Part shown: positions 1 to 5,231 of the stretch, piece by piece
Layout: each line of letters begins with the position of its first letter
Position numbering within the stretch: the first letter of the stretch is position 1
Assembly: GCA_910577525.1 (NCBI GenBank)
Contig: CAJTLI010000055.1
Location: 1 to 11,408, forward strand
From: an uncultured Oscillospiraceae bacterium
Lineage (GTDB): Bacteria > Bacillota > Clostridia > Oscillospirales > Oscillospiraceae
DNA length: 11,408 nucleotides
Direction of reading: 5' to 3'
Made by a program: the position numbers and the translations under genes
The notes under the pieces: model-generated
The model's database searches: none
What the model saw: only the letters and a program-made list of their open reading frames with translations
What the model was told of the DNA's origin: nothing

Positions 1-63
1 CAAGTGCTTTTTTGCGCTTTGCTTGGGAATATCTGGTTAACTTAATGGCATTGCTGGCGCTGA
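1..63. other. Left-edge segment not continuous with tape measure frame
   Basis: These bases do not extend the tape measure reading frame: that frame meets TAA at 43-45 and TGA at 61-63. The first 60 bases contain 27 G or C, far less GC-rich than the rest of the window, and the codon style in any frame is unlike the neighbouring genes. One plus frame (from position 3) is open through this segment but runs out of frame into the tape measure and stops near 170. The segment could be the end of an inserted element, a deletion junction, or an assembly or contig-end artefact. I cannot identify it from so few bases. Confidence 0.4.
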
Positions 64-2118
64 CAGGCAAACAAGGGGCTGATCGAGCGGAAAACCGAGC
101 TGCAAAAAAAGCTCCAGGAGGTCAACGAGGAGGTCAAGGAGGCCCGGAAAAATTTCAGGGATCTGGGGGATGAGGCCAGCTCCGACGCCTATGCAAAGGC
201 GCAGGAAAACCAGCAAAAGCTGCGTAATGAGATCGCCGCCACCAACAAGTCCCTCCAGGAAAACCAGAAGATCTACAAAGAAAACATTGAGGCTGTCCGC
301 AAGGGGAACGCGGACACGGAGGGCGCGGGCCTGGGCGGACTGGCCCAGCTGGGAGGCCTGGCGGCGGGGCTGGGCGTCTGGGATCAGGCCATGTCCCTGA
401 CCCAGTCGGGCACCAGCGCCCTGGCCGGCAGCGCCTTGGGCGCGGATGGAGGCAATACCCTCGCCAGCGCGATGGGCGGCGCACTGTCCGGAGCGACACT
501 GGGCTTTTCCGTCGGCGGGCCTCTGGGCGCCGCCGTAGGGGCTGGCGTGGGCCTGGCGGCGGGGGCCGCCCAGGGGGCGATCCAGCAGTGGGAGAACCAG
601 GACGCGGCCTTCAAGGACTACTACGGCGGACTGTACCAGGAGGCCAGCGAGGAATCCAACAGAATGGTGGAGACGGGCTCCTCCATCGCCGGAGGGCGGG
701 AGAAGGACCGCATCTCCTTCAAAACCCTGTTTGGCAGCGAGGAGGTCGCCGACGGCTACCTGGAAAACATGGTGGAGATGGCCAACCGCACCCCCTTTCT
801 GTACGACGATCTGGTGGCCATGAGCAAAACCCTGGCCACCTACGGCTACAGCCCCGACGAGGAGAGCAAGGATTACATTCTGGACGCCCTCCAGACCATC
901 GGCGACGCCGGAGCCGCCCTGGGCATGAGCACCGGCGACATGAGCACCGTGGCCACGGCCCTGGGCCGGATGAAGTCCAGCGACAAGGCCACTCTGGAAT
1001 ACCTTAACATGCTCAACGACCGGGGAATCGGCGCGGTGGGAATGCTGGCCCAGGCCAAGGGGGTCAGCCAGGGGACCATGTACGGCATGATCTCCAAGGG
1101 GGAGATTACCGGCACGGAGGCGGTGGAAATCATCACGGCGGCGCTGGAAAAGGCCTATTCCGGCTCCATGGAGGAGCAGAGCCAGACCTTCGAGGGGCTT
1201 ACCTCCACCCTGGAGGGGCTGACGCAGGAGCTGGAGAACGCCGGGGGCAAGGCATACAACACCCTGCGGCAGTCTGGGATCAGCGCCATGGCGGAGGCCT
1301 ACGGCGGCGAACTGGGGGAGGCCATCAAGGAGGTCAACGCTGTCATCGGGGAGAACCGGGCCCGGAAGGAAAACCTCCAGGACCAGTACATGCGGGAGAC
1401 GCTGGACATGGCTCTGAACGGGAACAAGGGCGAGCTCTGGTCTCAGCTGGACGAAAAGCAGCAGGCGGACCTGACCAAATTGTCTGAGGAGTTCGCGGAG
1501 TGGAGTCAAAAATACGAGGAGAGCGGCCGGACCGACGAGGAGGCGGGGGCGCAGATTGAGGCCCTGTCTGAACGGGCCCGGGTCCTTGGACAAGAGTATT
1601 TCGACAACAGCGGCCTGATGAAGATCCTCAATGACACAGAGGAGGATGAGATCGATGCGATCCGGCAAAATACGATCGGGCTGACCAATGCCACCACGGC
1701 GGCCTACAGGCTGGAGCAGGTCCTGAGCCGGGGCGGGGTGGTGCTGTTCGGGGCGGGGGGTGCGCCAACCTCGACGGTGACTTCGGGGACTGATGGAACG
1801 GGATCAGGAGAGGATCTGGAGGTGATGCCCTGGACGCCGGACATGGACCCGTATTCCGCGCTCGTAGTGGCACAGAGCCACGCCTTCGGCCTGGACCGGG
1901 TGCCCTATGACGAGTATCCGGCGCTGCTCCACGAGGGGGAACGGGTACTCACCGCCGCTGAGGCCCGGGCCCAGGATGCGGCAGGGGGCGGCGGGGGGCT
2001 TGTGATCAACGTCACGGGGAACAGCTTCACCGGGACGCCGGAGGACATGGCCGGCCAGCTGGCCCAGATTCTGCTCCTTCGGCTGACCCAGGCGGGCGTC
2101 GCCGCTGTTCCAAAGTAG
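64..2118 (+). CDS. Phage tail tape measure protein, 5' end missing
   Basis: The frame gives 684 codons and is open from 64 with no ATG, GTG or TTG until ATG 391, so the natural N-terminus is absent. A tape measure protein sets tail length inside the tail tube and is ejected at infection. The first 80 or so residues are Q/E/K-rich and coiled-coil-like. A Gly/Ala-rich hydrophobic stretch encoded near 475-585 resembles the membrane-active segment of these proteins. A long helical, charged middle follows. The C-terminus, encoded near 1888-1974, carries the signature GLDRVPYDEYPALLHEGER, common at the end of Clostridia and Bacillus phage tape measures. It is followed by a Gly run and a short hydrophobic tail. 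The next gene is a LysM baseplate protein, as expected for PBSX-like tails. Translation from ATG 391 (575 aa) is possible but would drop the coiled coil, so I treat it as a truncated gene. Confidence 0.85.
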   Translation, partial: QANKGLIERKTELQKKLQEVNEEVKEARKNFRDLGDEASSDAYAKAQENQQKLRNEIAATNKSLQENQKIYKENIEAVRKGNADTEGAGLGGLAQLGGLAAGLGVWDQAMSLTQSGTSALAGSALGADGGNTLASAMGGALSGATLGFSVGGPLGAAVGAGVGLAAGAAQGAIQQWENQDAAFKDYYGGLYQEASEESNRMVETGSSIAGGREKDRISFKTLFGSEEVADGYLENMVEMANRTPFLYDDLVAMSKTLATYGYSPDEESKDYILDALQTIGDAGAALGMSTGDMSTVATALGRMKSSDKATLEYLNMLNDRGIGAVGMLAQAKGVSQGTMYGMISKGEITGTEAVEIITAALEKAYSGSMEEQSQTFEGLTSTLEGLTQELENAGGKAYNTLRQSGISAMAEAYGGELGEAIKEVNAVIGENRARKENLQDQYMRETLDMALNGNKGELWSQLDEKQQADLTKLSEEFAEWSQKYEESGRTDEEAGAQIEALSERARVLGQEYFDNSGLMKILNDTEEDEIDAIRQNTIGLTNATTAAYRLEQVLSRGGVVLFGAGGAPTSTVTSGTDGTGSGEDLEVMPWTPDMDPYSALVVAQSHAFGLDRVPYDEYPALLHEGERVLTAAEARAQDAAGGGGGLVINVTGNSFTGTPEDMAGQLAQILLLRLTQAGVAAVPK

Positions 2119-2144
2119 AAGCGCGGCGTGACCGCACGAAACGC

Positions 2145-2171
2145 AAAAAAAGCGCCGGATGACTCCGGCGC
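2145..2171 (-). terminator. Intrinsic terminator of the reverse-strand small gene
   Basis: A perfect 8-bp stem, GCGCCGGA at 2152-2159 with its complement at 2164-2171, has a 4-base loop. Read on the minus strand it is followed by seven T residues (plus-strand A7 at 2145-2151). This is a textbook rho-independent terminator, 14 bases past the stop codon of the minus-strand ORF. On the plus strand the hairpin is preceded, not followed, by the A-run, so it should not stop tail operon transcription efficiently. Confidence 0.8.
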
Positions 2172-2185
2172 CCTCCTGGCGGCGC

Positions 2186-2335
2186 TTACTCCTGGGCTTT
2201 CGCATCAGCGATGGTGTCCAGCAGATCGCAAAGCTCCTCCACGGTATAAGACTCTTTCCCACTGTTTTTCAGCAGCCGCCGCAGTTCATAAAGCATAGCC
2301 TGCTGCGTGTCCTTGCGGTCCTTCTCCGTTCCCAC
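2186..2335 (-). CDS. Small 49-aa protein on the reverse strand, unknown function
   Basis: A GTG-started ORF of 49 codons lies opposite to the tail genes in the gap between tape measure and LysM genes. GTG 2335 is preceded on the minus strand by a perfect AGGAGG (2344-2349) at 8-nt spacing. A second in-frame GTG at 2344 overlaps that site and is unlikely to be the start. The product is charged and helical, with no signal peptide or membrane segment. It has a basic/acidic N-terminus (MGTEKDRKDTQQ), a Leu/Arg-rich helix around residues 14-23 and a second helix around 31-43 (YTVEELCDLLDTI). A promoter and a terminator flank it, so it is a complete independent unit. I do not recognise the family. 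Autonomous expression against the operon suggests a prophage cargo gene or small regulator. Confidence 0.7.
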   Translation of the reverse strand: MGTEKDRKDTQQAMLYELRRLLKNSGKESYTVEELCDLLDTIADAKAQE

Positions 2336-2358
2336 ATTCAGCACCTCCTTCTAGGCCC

Positions 2359-2387
2359 ATTATAGCATGACCAGAAGGAGAAAACAA
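2359..2387 (-). promoter_or_regulatory. Sigma-A-type promoter for the reverse-strand small gene
   Basis: On the minus strand TTGTTT (plus positions 2382-2387) is followed after exactly 17 bases by a perfect TATAAT (2359-2364). The AGGAGG and GTG of the 49-aa gene follow within about 25 bases. The -35 box overlaps the Shine-Dalgarno AAGGAGG (2386-2392) of the forward LysM gene, so the two signals share bases. Confidence 0.75.
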
Positions 2388-2397
2388 GGAGGGTTTT

Positions 2398-3216
2398 ATG
2401 GAGCGCGTCATTGTTCTGAAGAATACGGAGACCGGCCAGGCGCTGACCCTTCCGGTGACGCCGTCCCGCTATCCCATGGCGGCGGGCCGGGCGGTGGAGC
2501 GGCTGGACATGGCCCAGACGGGGCAGATCGCCCTGCCGGGGCTGAAGACGCTGTTTACGGGGACGCTGGAGTTCCTGCTGCCCGCCCGGCAGTACCCCTT
2601 TCTCACCGCCGGGGCGGCGGTCCGGCCCGCCCAGTACCTGGAGCAGCTGTCCGCCTGGAGCGAGGCGGCCAACGTGTGCCGGTATATCGTCACCGGCACG
2701 GACATCAACGTTCCGGTACTGCTGGGGCCGCTGGAGTACGGCGAGAACGACGGCACCAACGACGTGAACTGCAAGCTGCCGCTGTACGAGTACCGCTATC
2801 TGGAGGAGGCCGGGACGGAGACGGTGACGCAGAACAAGGGGAGGACGTCGGACCCCGCCGGACAGCCCGCGGCGGCGGGCAGCTACACGGTGCAGCGGGG
2901 GGACAGCCTGTGGGCCATCTGCAAAAAGACCTATGGGGACGGCTCCCTGGCCTATAAGCTGGCCACCGCCAACGGCATCAAGAATCCCAACCTGATCTAT
3001 CCCGGCCAGGTGCTCACCCTGCCGGACAAGGCGGCGCTGGCGGGATACGCCCCGGCTTACGCCCCCGCCTCCCCCTCCGCCCCGGCCGGGACAGCCTCCA
3101 AGACTCAGGAGCAGGCCAGGCCCGTCAAGGCGGGGAGCAGCAGCCGGGTGACTCAGGAGCTGGCGCGGCTGGAGGCCCGGCGGGTTCTGGGCCTGCCGGT
3201 GTCGGCGGGGTTGTAG
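2398..3216 (+). CDS. LysM-domain baseplate protein (XkdP-like)
   Basis: The product has 272 aa. ATG 2398 has a strong AAGGAGG (2386-2392) five bases upstream. Residues 1 to about 140 form the family's N-terminal region, which contacts the tube or hub. A Pro/Ala/Gly linker follows, and residues about 162-209 are a LysM domain: YTVQRGDSLWAICKKTYG, then ANGIKNPNLIYPGQVLTLP. The C-terminus is a low-complexity Ala/Pro/Ser tail. PBSX XkdP and its relatives have this layout and sit directly after the tape measure gene. LysM is expected to bind peptidoglycan, helping the baseplate or tail tip act at the cell wall. The stop lies four bases before the next ATG, suggesting translational coupling with the hub gene. 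Confidence 0.85.
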   Translation: MERVIVLKNTETGQALTLPVTPSRYPMAAGRAVERLDMAQTGQIALPGLKTLFTGTLEFLLPARQYPFLTAGAAVRPAQYLEQLSAWSEAANVCRYIVTGTDINVPVLLGPLEYGENDGTNDVNCKLPLYEYRYLEEAGTETVTQNKGRTSDPAGQPAAAGSYTVQRGDSLWAICKKTYGDGSLAYKLATANGIKNPNLIYPGQVLTLPDKAALAGYAPAYAPASPSAPAGTASKTQEQARPVKAGSSSRVTQELARLEARRVLGLPVSAGL

Positions 3217-3220
3217 CGGG

Positions 3221-4222
3221 ATGGAGCAGGCGTATGTGAAGATCCGGTGCACCGACCCGGACGGGACCACGGCCAACATCACCCAGCTGTGCCGCTCCAT
3301 CACCTGGCGCGGGGACTGGCGCAGCGCCGCCCGGACCCTCTCCTATTCGCCGGCGGCGTCCGCCGGGGACCCCCGTCTGCCCCGGGCCCCCACCGAGCTG
3401 GGCGGCTCGGCCCAGTTCTGGCACGAGAGCGAGCTGCTCATGGACGCCTACGCCCTGGAGCGCACCCGGGACAGTTTGGGAAACACCATCGACGTGACCG
3501 CCTACGACAGGGGGCTGTACCTGACCCGCAACAGCGATTTCCGGCGGGTGGAGGGCCAGACGGCGGAGGCGGTGACGGCCTCGGTGTGCGGCAAGTTCGG
3601 CATTCCGGTGGGGGAGCTGGCGGTCACGGGGGTGCCGATCACCCGGAACTTTCTGGGGGTGAGCCTGTATAAGATCATCCTGACCATGTACTCCCTGGCC
3701 GCCGACCGGACGGGCAAGCAGTACCGCATCCGCTTCCGGGGACCCAAGCTGGAGGTGGTGGAGCTGAAGCAGTCCGAGGAGTCCGTCATCCTCAAGCCGG
3801 GCTCCAACCTGCTGTCCTTCGTGGCCAAGGAGAGCGCCAGCGCCATGACCAACTCCGTGGCCATCTACGACGACCAGTGCGGGCTGGTGTCCACCCAGGA
3901 GGACGGGGAGGCGGTGCGCCTCTACGGTCTGATGCATGCGGCCATCCGGGCCGGGGCCTACGACGACCCCGCCGGCCACGCCAAACAGCTGCTGAAGGAG
4001 AACGGCCTGAAAACCACCATTACCGTCAACACCCTGGGAGACCTGCGGCTCATCACCGGGAACACGGTGGCGGTGGAGGAGCCGGTGACGGGAATACAGG
4101 GGCTGTTCTGGATTCTCTCGGACAGCCACACCTGGCAGCGGGGGGTCTACCGGACCAAGCTCACCCTGTCCCTGGAGGGGCTGATGGATAAGCAGAGCGC
4201 GGGGAGCGAGGCCAGGAGATAG
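3221..4222 (+). CDS. Baseplate hub protein (XkdQ/YqbQ-like)
   Basis: The product has 333 aa, the usual size for XkdQ-like hub proteins (gp27/gpD-like fold). These form the ring joining tail tube to baseplate and spike. The N-terminus (AYVKIRCTDPDGTTANITQL) is a short beta-strand opening, followed by a RxLSYSP-type region near 39-44. Further on are a YDRGLYLTRN stretch near residues 94-103 and a QTAEAVTASVCGKFGIPVG segment typical of the family. The C-terminal part around residues 275-325 carries the LITGNTVAVEEPVTGIQGLFWI and DSHTW pattern common in hub homologues. The start has only a weak site (tagcggg) and lies four bases after the LysM stop, so coupling is likely. Downstream the operon is interrupted by a non-tail unit before the XkdR-like gene. 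Confidence 0.85.
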   Translation: MEQAYVKIRCTDPDGTTANITQLCRSITWRGDWRSAARTLSYSPAASAGDPRLPRAPTELGGSAQFWHESELLMDAYALERTRDSLGNTIDVTAYDRGLYLTRNSDFRRVEGQTAEAVTASVCGKFGIPVGELAVTGVPITRNFLGVSLYKIILTMYSLAADRTGKQYRIRFRGPKLEVVELKQSEESVILKPGSNLLSFVAKESASAMTNSVAIYDDQCGLVSTQEDGEAVRLYGLMHAAIRAGAYDDPAGHAKQLLKENGLKTTITVNTLGDLRLITGNTVAVEEPVTGIQGLFWILSDSHTWQRGVYRTKLTLSLEGLMDKQSAGSEARR

Positions 4223-4240
4223 CAGCACATTTCGCACCTT

Positions 4241-4265
4241 GTCAACCGAATACAGACTGACGGGA
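4241..4265 (+). repeat. Left arm of outer 25-bp inverted repeat
   Basis: These 25 bases match the reverse complement of 4640-4664 at 23 of 25 positions (mismatches at the fifth and fourteenth bases of this arm). The arm ends one base before the -35 box of the forward promoter. An 11-base piece overlapping its left part (ttgtcaaccga, 4239-4249) also recurs directly at 4596-4606. No obvious target-site duplication flanks the arms. Confidence 0.75.
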
Positions 4266-4266
4266 T

Positions 4267-4295
4267 TTGACAAAATACGGCACAGCGGATATAAT
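4267..4295 (+). promoter_or_regulatory. Consensus promoter for the 31-aa peptide transcript
   Basis: TTGACA (4267-4272) and TATAAT (4290-4295), both perfect consensus, are separated by exactly 17 bases. The predicted start of transcription is near 4302. It lies just inside the left outer repeat arm and reads toward the small hydrophobic ORF. A fully consensus promoter inside a tail operon indicates expression independent of the phage late program. Confidence 0.85.
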
Positions 4296-4301
4296 AAAAA
4301 A

Positions 4302-4391
4302 ACCTCGACCGGGTTTACCCGATTGAGGGAGAAAAGGTCCGCTGTTACATAAAGGCGGTCAGCCACTCCCTTGTGAAAGGGGGTGAGGCTT
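4302..4391 (+). promoter_or_regulatory. Structured leader burying the toxin-like gene's ribosome site
   Basis: The leader is about 90 nt and can form two strong hairpins. At the 5' end, 4303-4308 pairs with 4323-4328 and 4310-4314 with 4317-4321, with one mismatch, giving a cap-like 5' stem. Just before the ORF, CACTCCCTT (4364-4372) pairs with AAGGGGGTG (4377-4385, one G-U) across a GTGA loop. The Shine-Dalgarno lies inside that stem, so initiation should be blocked in the folded form. Between them, 4336-4364 is complementary to 4539-4563 downstream. Buried ribosome sites and 5'-to-3' foldback are hallmarks of type I toxin mRNAs. The pairings were found by eye and not folded computationally. 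Confidence 0.65.
4336..4364 (+). repeat. Left arm of inner inverted repeat (leader side)
   Basis: Positions 4336-4348 and 4353-4364 pair with 4551-4563 and 4539-4550 respectively. There is one mismatch, a few G-U pairs and a single 4-base bulge (4349-4352). The core, GCGGTCAGCC at 4355-4364, is perfectly complementary to 4539-4548. The leader of the forward RNA therefore resembles the start of the reverse RNA, and can fold back on the forward transcript's own 3' part if transcription reads past the central hairpin. Confidence 0.6.
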
Positions 4392-4487
4392 ATGGGAGAC
4401 GGGCGCTGGGCGAAAGCCCTGCGTTTCCTGGTGTGGTTCATCATTGTGCTGTTTCTGATGATCCTCACGGCCCCAAAAGCGTACTGA
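4392..4487 (+). CDS. 31-aa hydrophobic peptide, type I toxin-like
   Basis: ATG 4392 to TGA 4485-4487 encodes 31 residues. The N-terminus is basic (MGDGRWAKALR) and residues about 10-25 form one uninterrupted membrane-spanning helix (LRFLVWFIIVLFLMIL). The short tail is TAPKAY. Size and layout match membrane-acting type I toxins. I do not recognise the exact family: it is not the Fst, Ldr, TxpA or BsrG sequence as I know them. A purine-rich site (GGGGG at 4379-4383) lies 8 nt upstream but inside a hairpin. A perfect-consensus promoter drives it, and a convergent consensus promoter would produce an antisense RNA over its 3' end. The stop codon lies within the stem of the central hairpin. Alternatives are a small holin-like or superinfection-exclusion peptide. 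Toxicity is inference. Confidence 0.65.
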   Translation: MGDGRWAKALRFLVWFIIVLFLMILTAPKAY

Positions 4488-4513
4488 CTGCCTGGTAGCT
4501 CAGGCAGTCAGTA
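4482..4513. terminator. Central hairpin shared by the two convergent transcripts
   Basis: A perfect 13-bp stem pairs 4482-4494 with 4501-4513 around a 6-base loop (4495-4500). Both transcripts reach it, so it may act as a bidirectional terminator as in the par locus of plasmid pAD1. The following T-tracts are poor: CGCTTTTGG on the minus strand, and none directly on the plus strand. Read-through on the plus strand is therefore plausible. Confidence 0.55.
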
Positions 4514-4538
4514 TAGACCTCTTGTACTGATTTTCCAG

Positions 4539-4563
4539 GGCTGACCGCTTGTAGCAGTGGCCC
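4539..4563 (-). repeat. Right arm of inner inverted repeat (antisense RNA start)
   Basis: This arm is the partner of 4336-4364. It lies at the 5' end of the predicted antisense RNA, where it also forms a local hairpin. The two face-to-face transcripts therefore begin with related stem-loops, which suggests the two promoter arms arose by inverted duplication. Confidence 0.6.
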
Positions 4564-4573
4564 TTTCGTGATT

Positions 4574-4602
4574 ATTATAGCCAACGGCCCCCGTTTTGTC
4601 AA
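4574..4602 (-). promoter_or_regulatory. Consensus promoter for the antisense RNA
   Basis: On the minus strand TTGACA (plus 4597-4602) and TATAAT (plus 4574-4579) are both perfect, with a 17-base spacer. It faces the forward promoter at 4267-4295 across about 280 bp. Both promoters share the TTGACAAAA and TATAATAA contexts. No protein-coding gene follows it on the minus strand, only high-GC shadow frames. Confidence 0.85.
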
Positions 4603-4630
4603 CCGATAAAGCGGAGGAAATTTGTTGAAG

Positions 4631-4676
4631 AACCCCAGCTCCCGTCAGTGTGTATTCGGCTGACGGGGGTTTCTTT
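4631..4676 (+). terminator. Intrinsic terminator at the right end of the inserted unit
   Basis: CCCGTCAG (4641-4648) pairs with CTGACGGG (4660-4667). The stem extends by AACC (4631-4634) with GGTT across a bulge, and TTTCTTTAT follows. It would end plus-strand transcripts leaving the small-peptide unit. The same bases form the right outer repeat arm, so the repeat and the terminator coincide. Confidence 0.6.
4640..4664 (-). repeat. Right arm of outer 25-bp inverted repeat
   Basis: This is the inverted partner of 4241-4265, matching at 23 of 25 positions. Together the arms enclose 424 bp containing both promoters, the peptide gene and the central hairpin. This arm is itself partly palindromic and serves in the terminator at 4631-4676. 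Confidence 0.75.
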
Positions 4677-4681
4677 ATGCC

Positions 4682-4734
4682 TCCCCGCCTGCGGCGGGGA
4701 TACAGGGGAATATCCGGCTGACGGGAACTTTTTT
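4682..4734 (+). repeat. Hairpin and second copy of a terminator half-site
   Basis: A perfect 8-bp hairpin (4682-4689 with 4693-4700, 3-base loop) is followed by a direct repeat of CGGCTGACGGG (4715-4725), first present at 4657-4667. The second copy is followed by six T residues (4729-4734). CCCGTCAG at 4641-4648 could pair with either copy, so the terminator could form in two mutually exclusive ways. This stretch lies just before the ribosome site of the XkdR-like gene. Confidence 0.45.
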
Positions 4735-4751
4735 GAAAGGAGTGATGCTAT

Positions 4752-5231
4752 ATGGAATGCGATCCATACGCGGGGCTGATGGCGCTGATGCGGGGGCAGG
4801 GGATGGACGCCAACCCCGCCGGAGACAGCGCCCAGGCGGGCACGGGGGCGGCCCCGGCGCGGATGCGGCTGGGCGAGGTGGTCAGCCGGGAGCCCCTGGC
4901 GGTGCGGGTGGCGGGAACGCTCCAGCCCGCCGGGGCGCTCAGGATCAACGAGCGGCTGGTGAAGGGAGCCAAATGGAAGACCAGGACCACCAGCCCCAGC
5001 AGCGACTACAGGGCGCTGTCCGGGCCCATTGAGGGGCCGGTGAGCACGCCCCACGGCACGGGGGCGCTCAGCTCCCTCACCGGCGGTCAGGTGCACAGCA
5101 GGGACACCGTCATCGGCGAGGCCGAGGTGGAGCAGCTGGAAATCGACCTGGAGGCGGGGGACACGGTGCTGCTGCTCACCGAGGACGACCAGATCTTCTA
5201 CATCATCATGAAGGTGGCGGAGGCGGTATGA
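4752..5231 (+). CDS. XkdR-like baseplate-associated protein (DUF2577)
   Basis: The product has 159 aa. ATG 4752 has AAAGGAG (4736-4742) nine bases upstream. The N-terminus (CDPYAGLMALMRGQG) fits the short amphipathic opening of DUF2577 proteins, and LGEVVSREPLAVRV near residues 40-53 is the usual beta segment. The C-terminal GDTVLLLTEDDQIFYIIMKV (136-155) is the most diagnostic part. XkdR lies between the hub gene and the gp25-like gene in PBSX-type operons, as here. Its exact role is not established. The product is longer than some relatives because of an Ala/Gly/Pro-rich insertion near 20-38 and a Ser/Thr/Gly-rich middle. The stop overlaps the next start as ATGA, so the two genes are translationally coupled. 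Confidence 0.75.
   Translation: MECDPYAGLMALMRGQGMDANPAGDSAQAGTGAAPARMRLGEVVSREPLAVRVAGTLQPAGALRINERLVKGAKWKTRTTSPSSDYRALSGPIEGPVSTPHGTGALSSLTGGQVHSRDTVIGEAEVEQLEIDLEAGDTVLLLTEDDQIFYIIMKVAEAV

Larger units (their letters stand above)
4476..4567 (-). ncRNA. Predicted antisense RNA opposing the 31-aa gene
   Basis: Transcription from the reverse promoter should start near 4567 and run leftward to the central hairpin, ending in the short T-run around 4476-4480, about 90 nt. It would open with a stem-loop (4553-4564 with 4537-4549, with a bulge and one mismatch). A single-stranded stretch of about 20 nt follows, then the 13-bp hairpin. No start codon with an ORF is evident in it. It overlaps the stop codon and the 3' part of the forward transcript, as the antitoxin RNAs of convergent type I systems do. 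The ends are estimates from promoter and hairpin positions only. Confidence 0.55.

Noticed and set aside
1..70. Identification of the left edge as a specific transposon end
   Set aside because: Too few bases are present. No terminal repeat or transposase motif can be confirmed.
37..1668. 543-aa open frame on the minus strand opposite the tape measure gene
   Set aside because: It is a high-GC shadow frame with low-complexity Leu/Gly/His composition and no ribosome site. The plus strand has a clear tape measure product.
3125..4468. 447-aa minus-strand frame opposite the hub gene and module
   Set aside because: Its composition is shadow-like and it spans the hub gene, the forward promoter and the leader. 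It has no recognisable domain or initiation site.
4241..4664. Insertion sequence or CRISPR array explanation for the repeats
   Set aside because: There is no transposase, no target-site duplication and no regularly spaced direct repeats. The arms are a single inverted pair.
4599..5096. Minus-strand frame of 165 codons reaching into the antisense promoter region
   Set aside because: It lies mostly opposite the XkdR-like gene and upstream of the reverse promoter, and has no ribosome site or domain.
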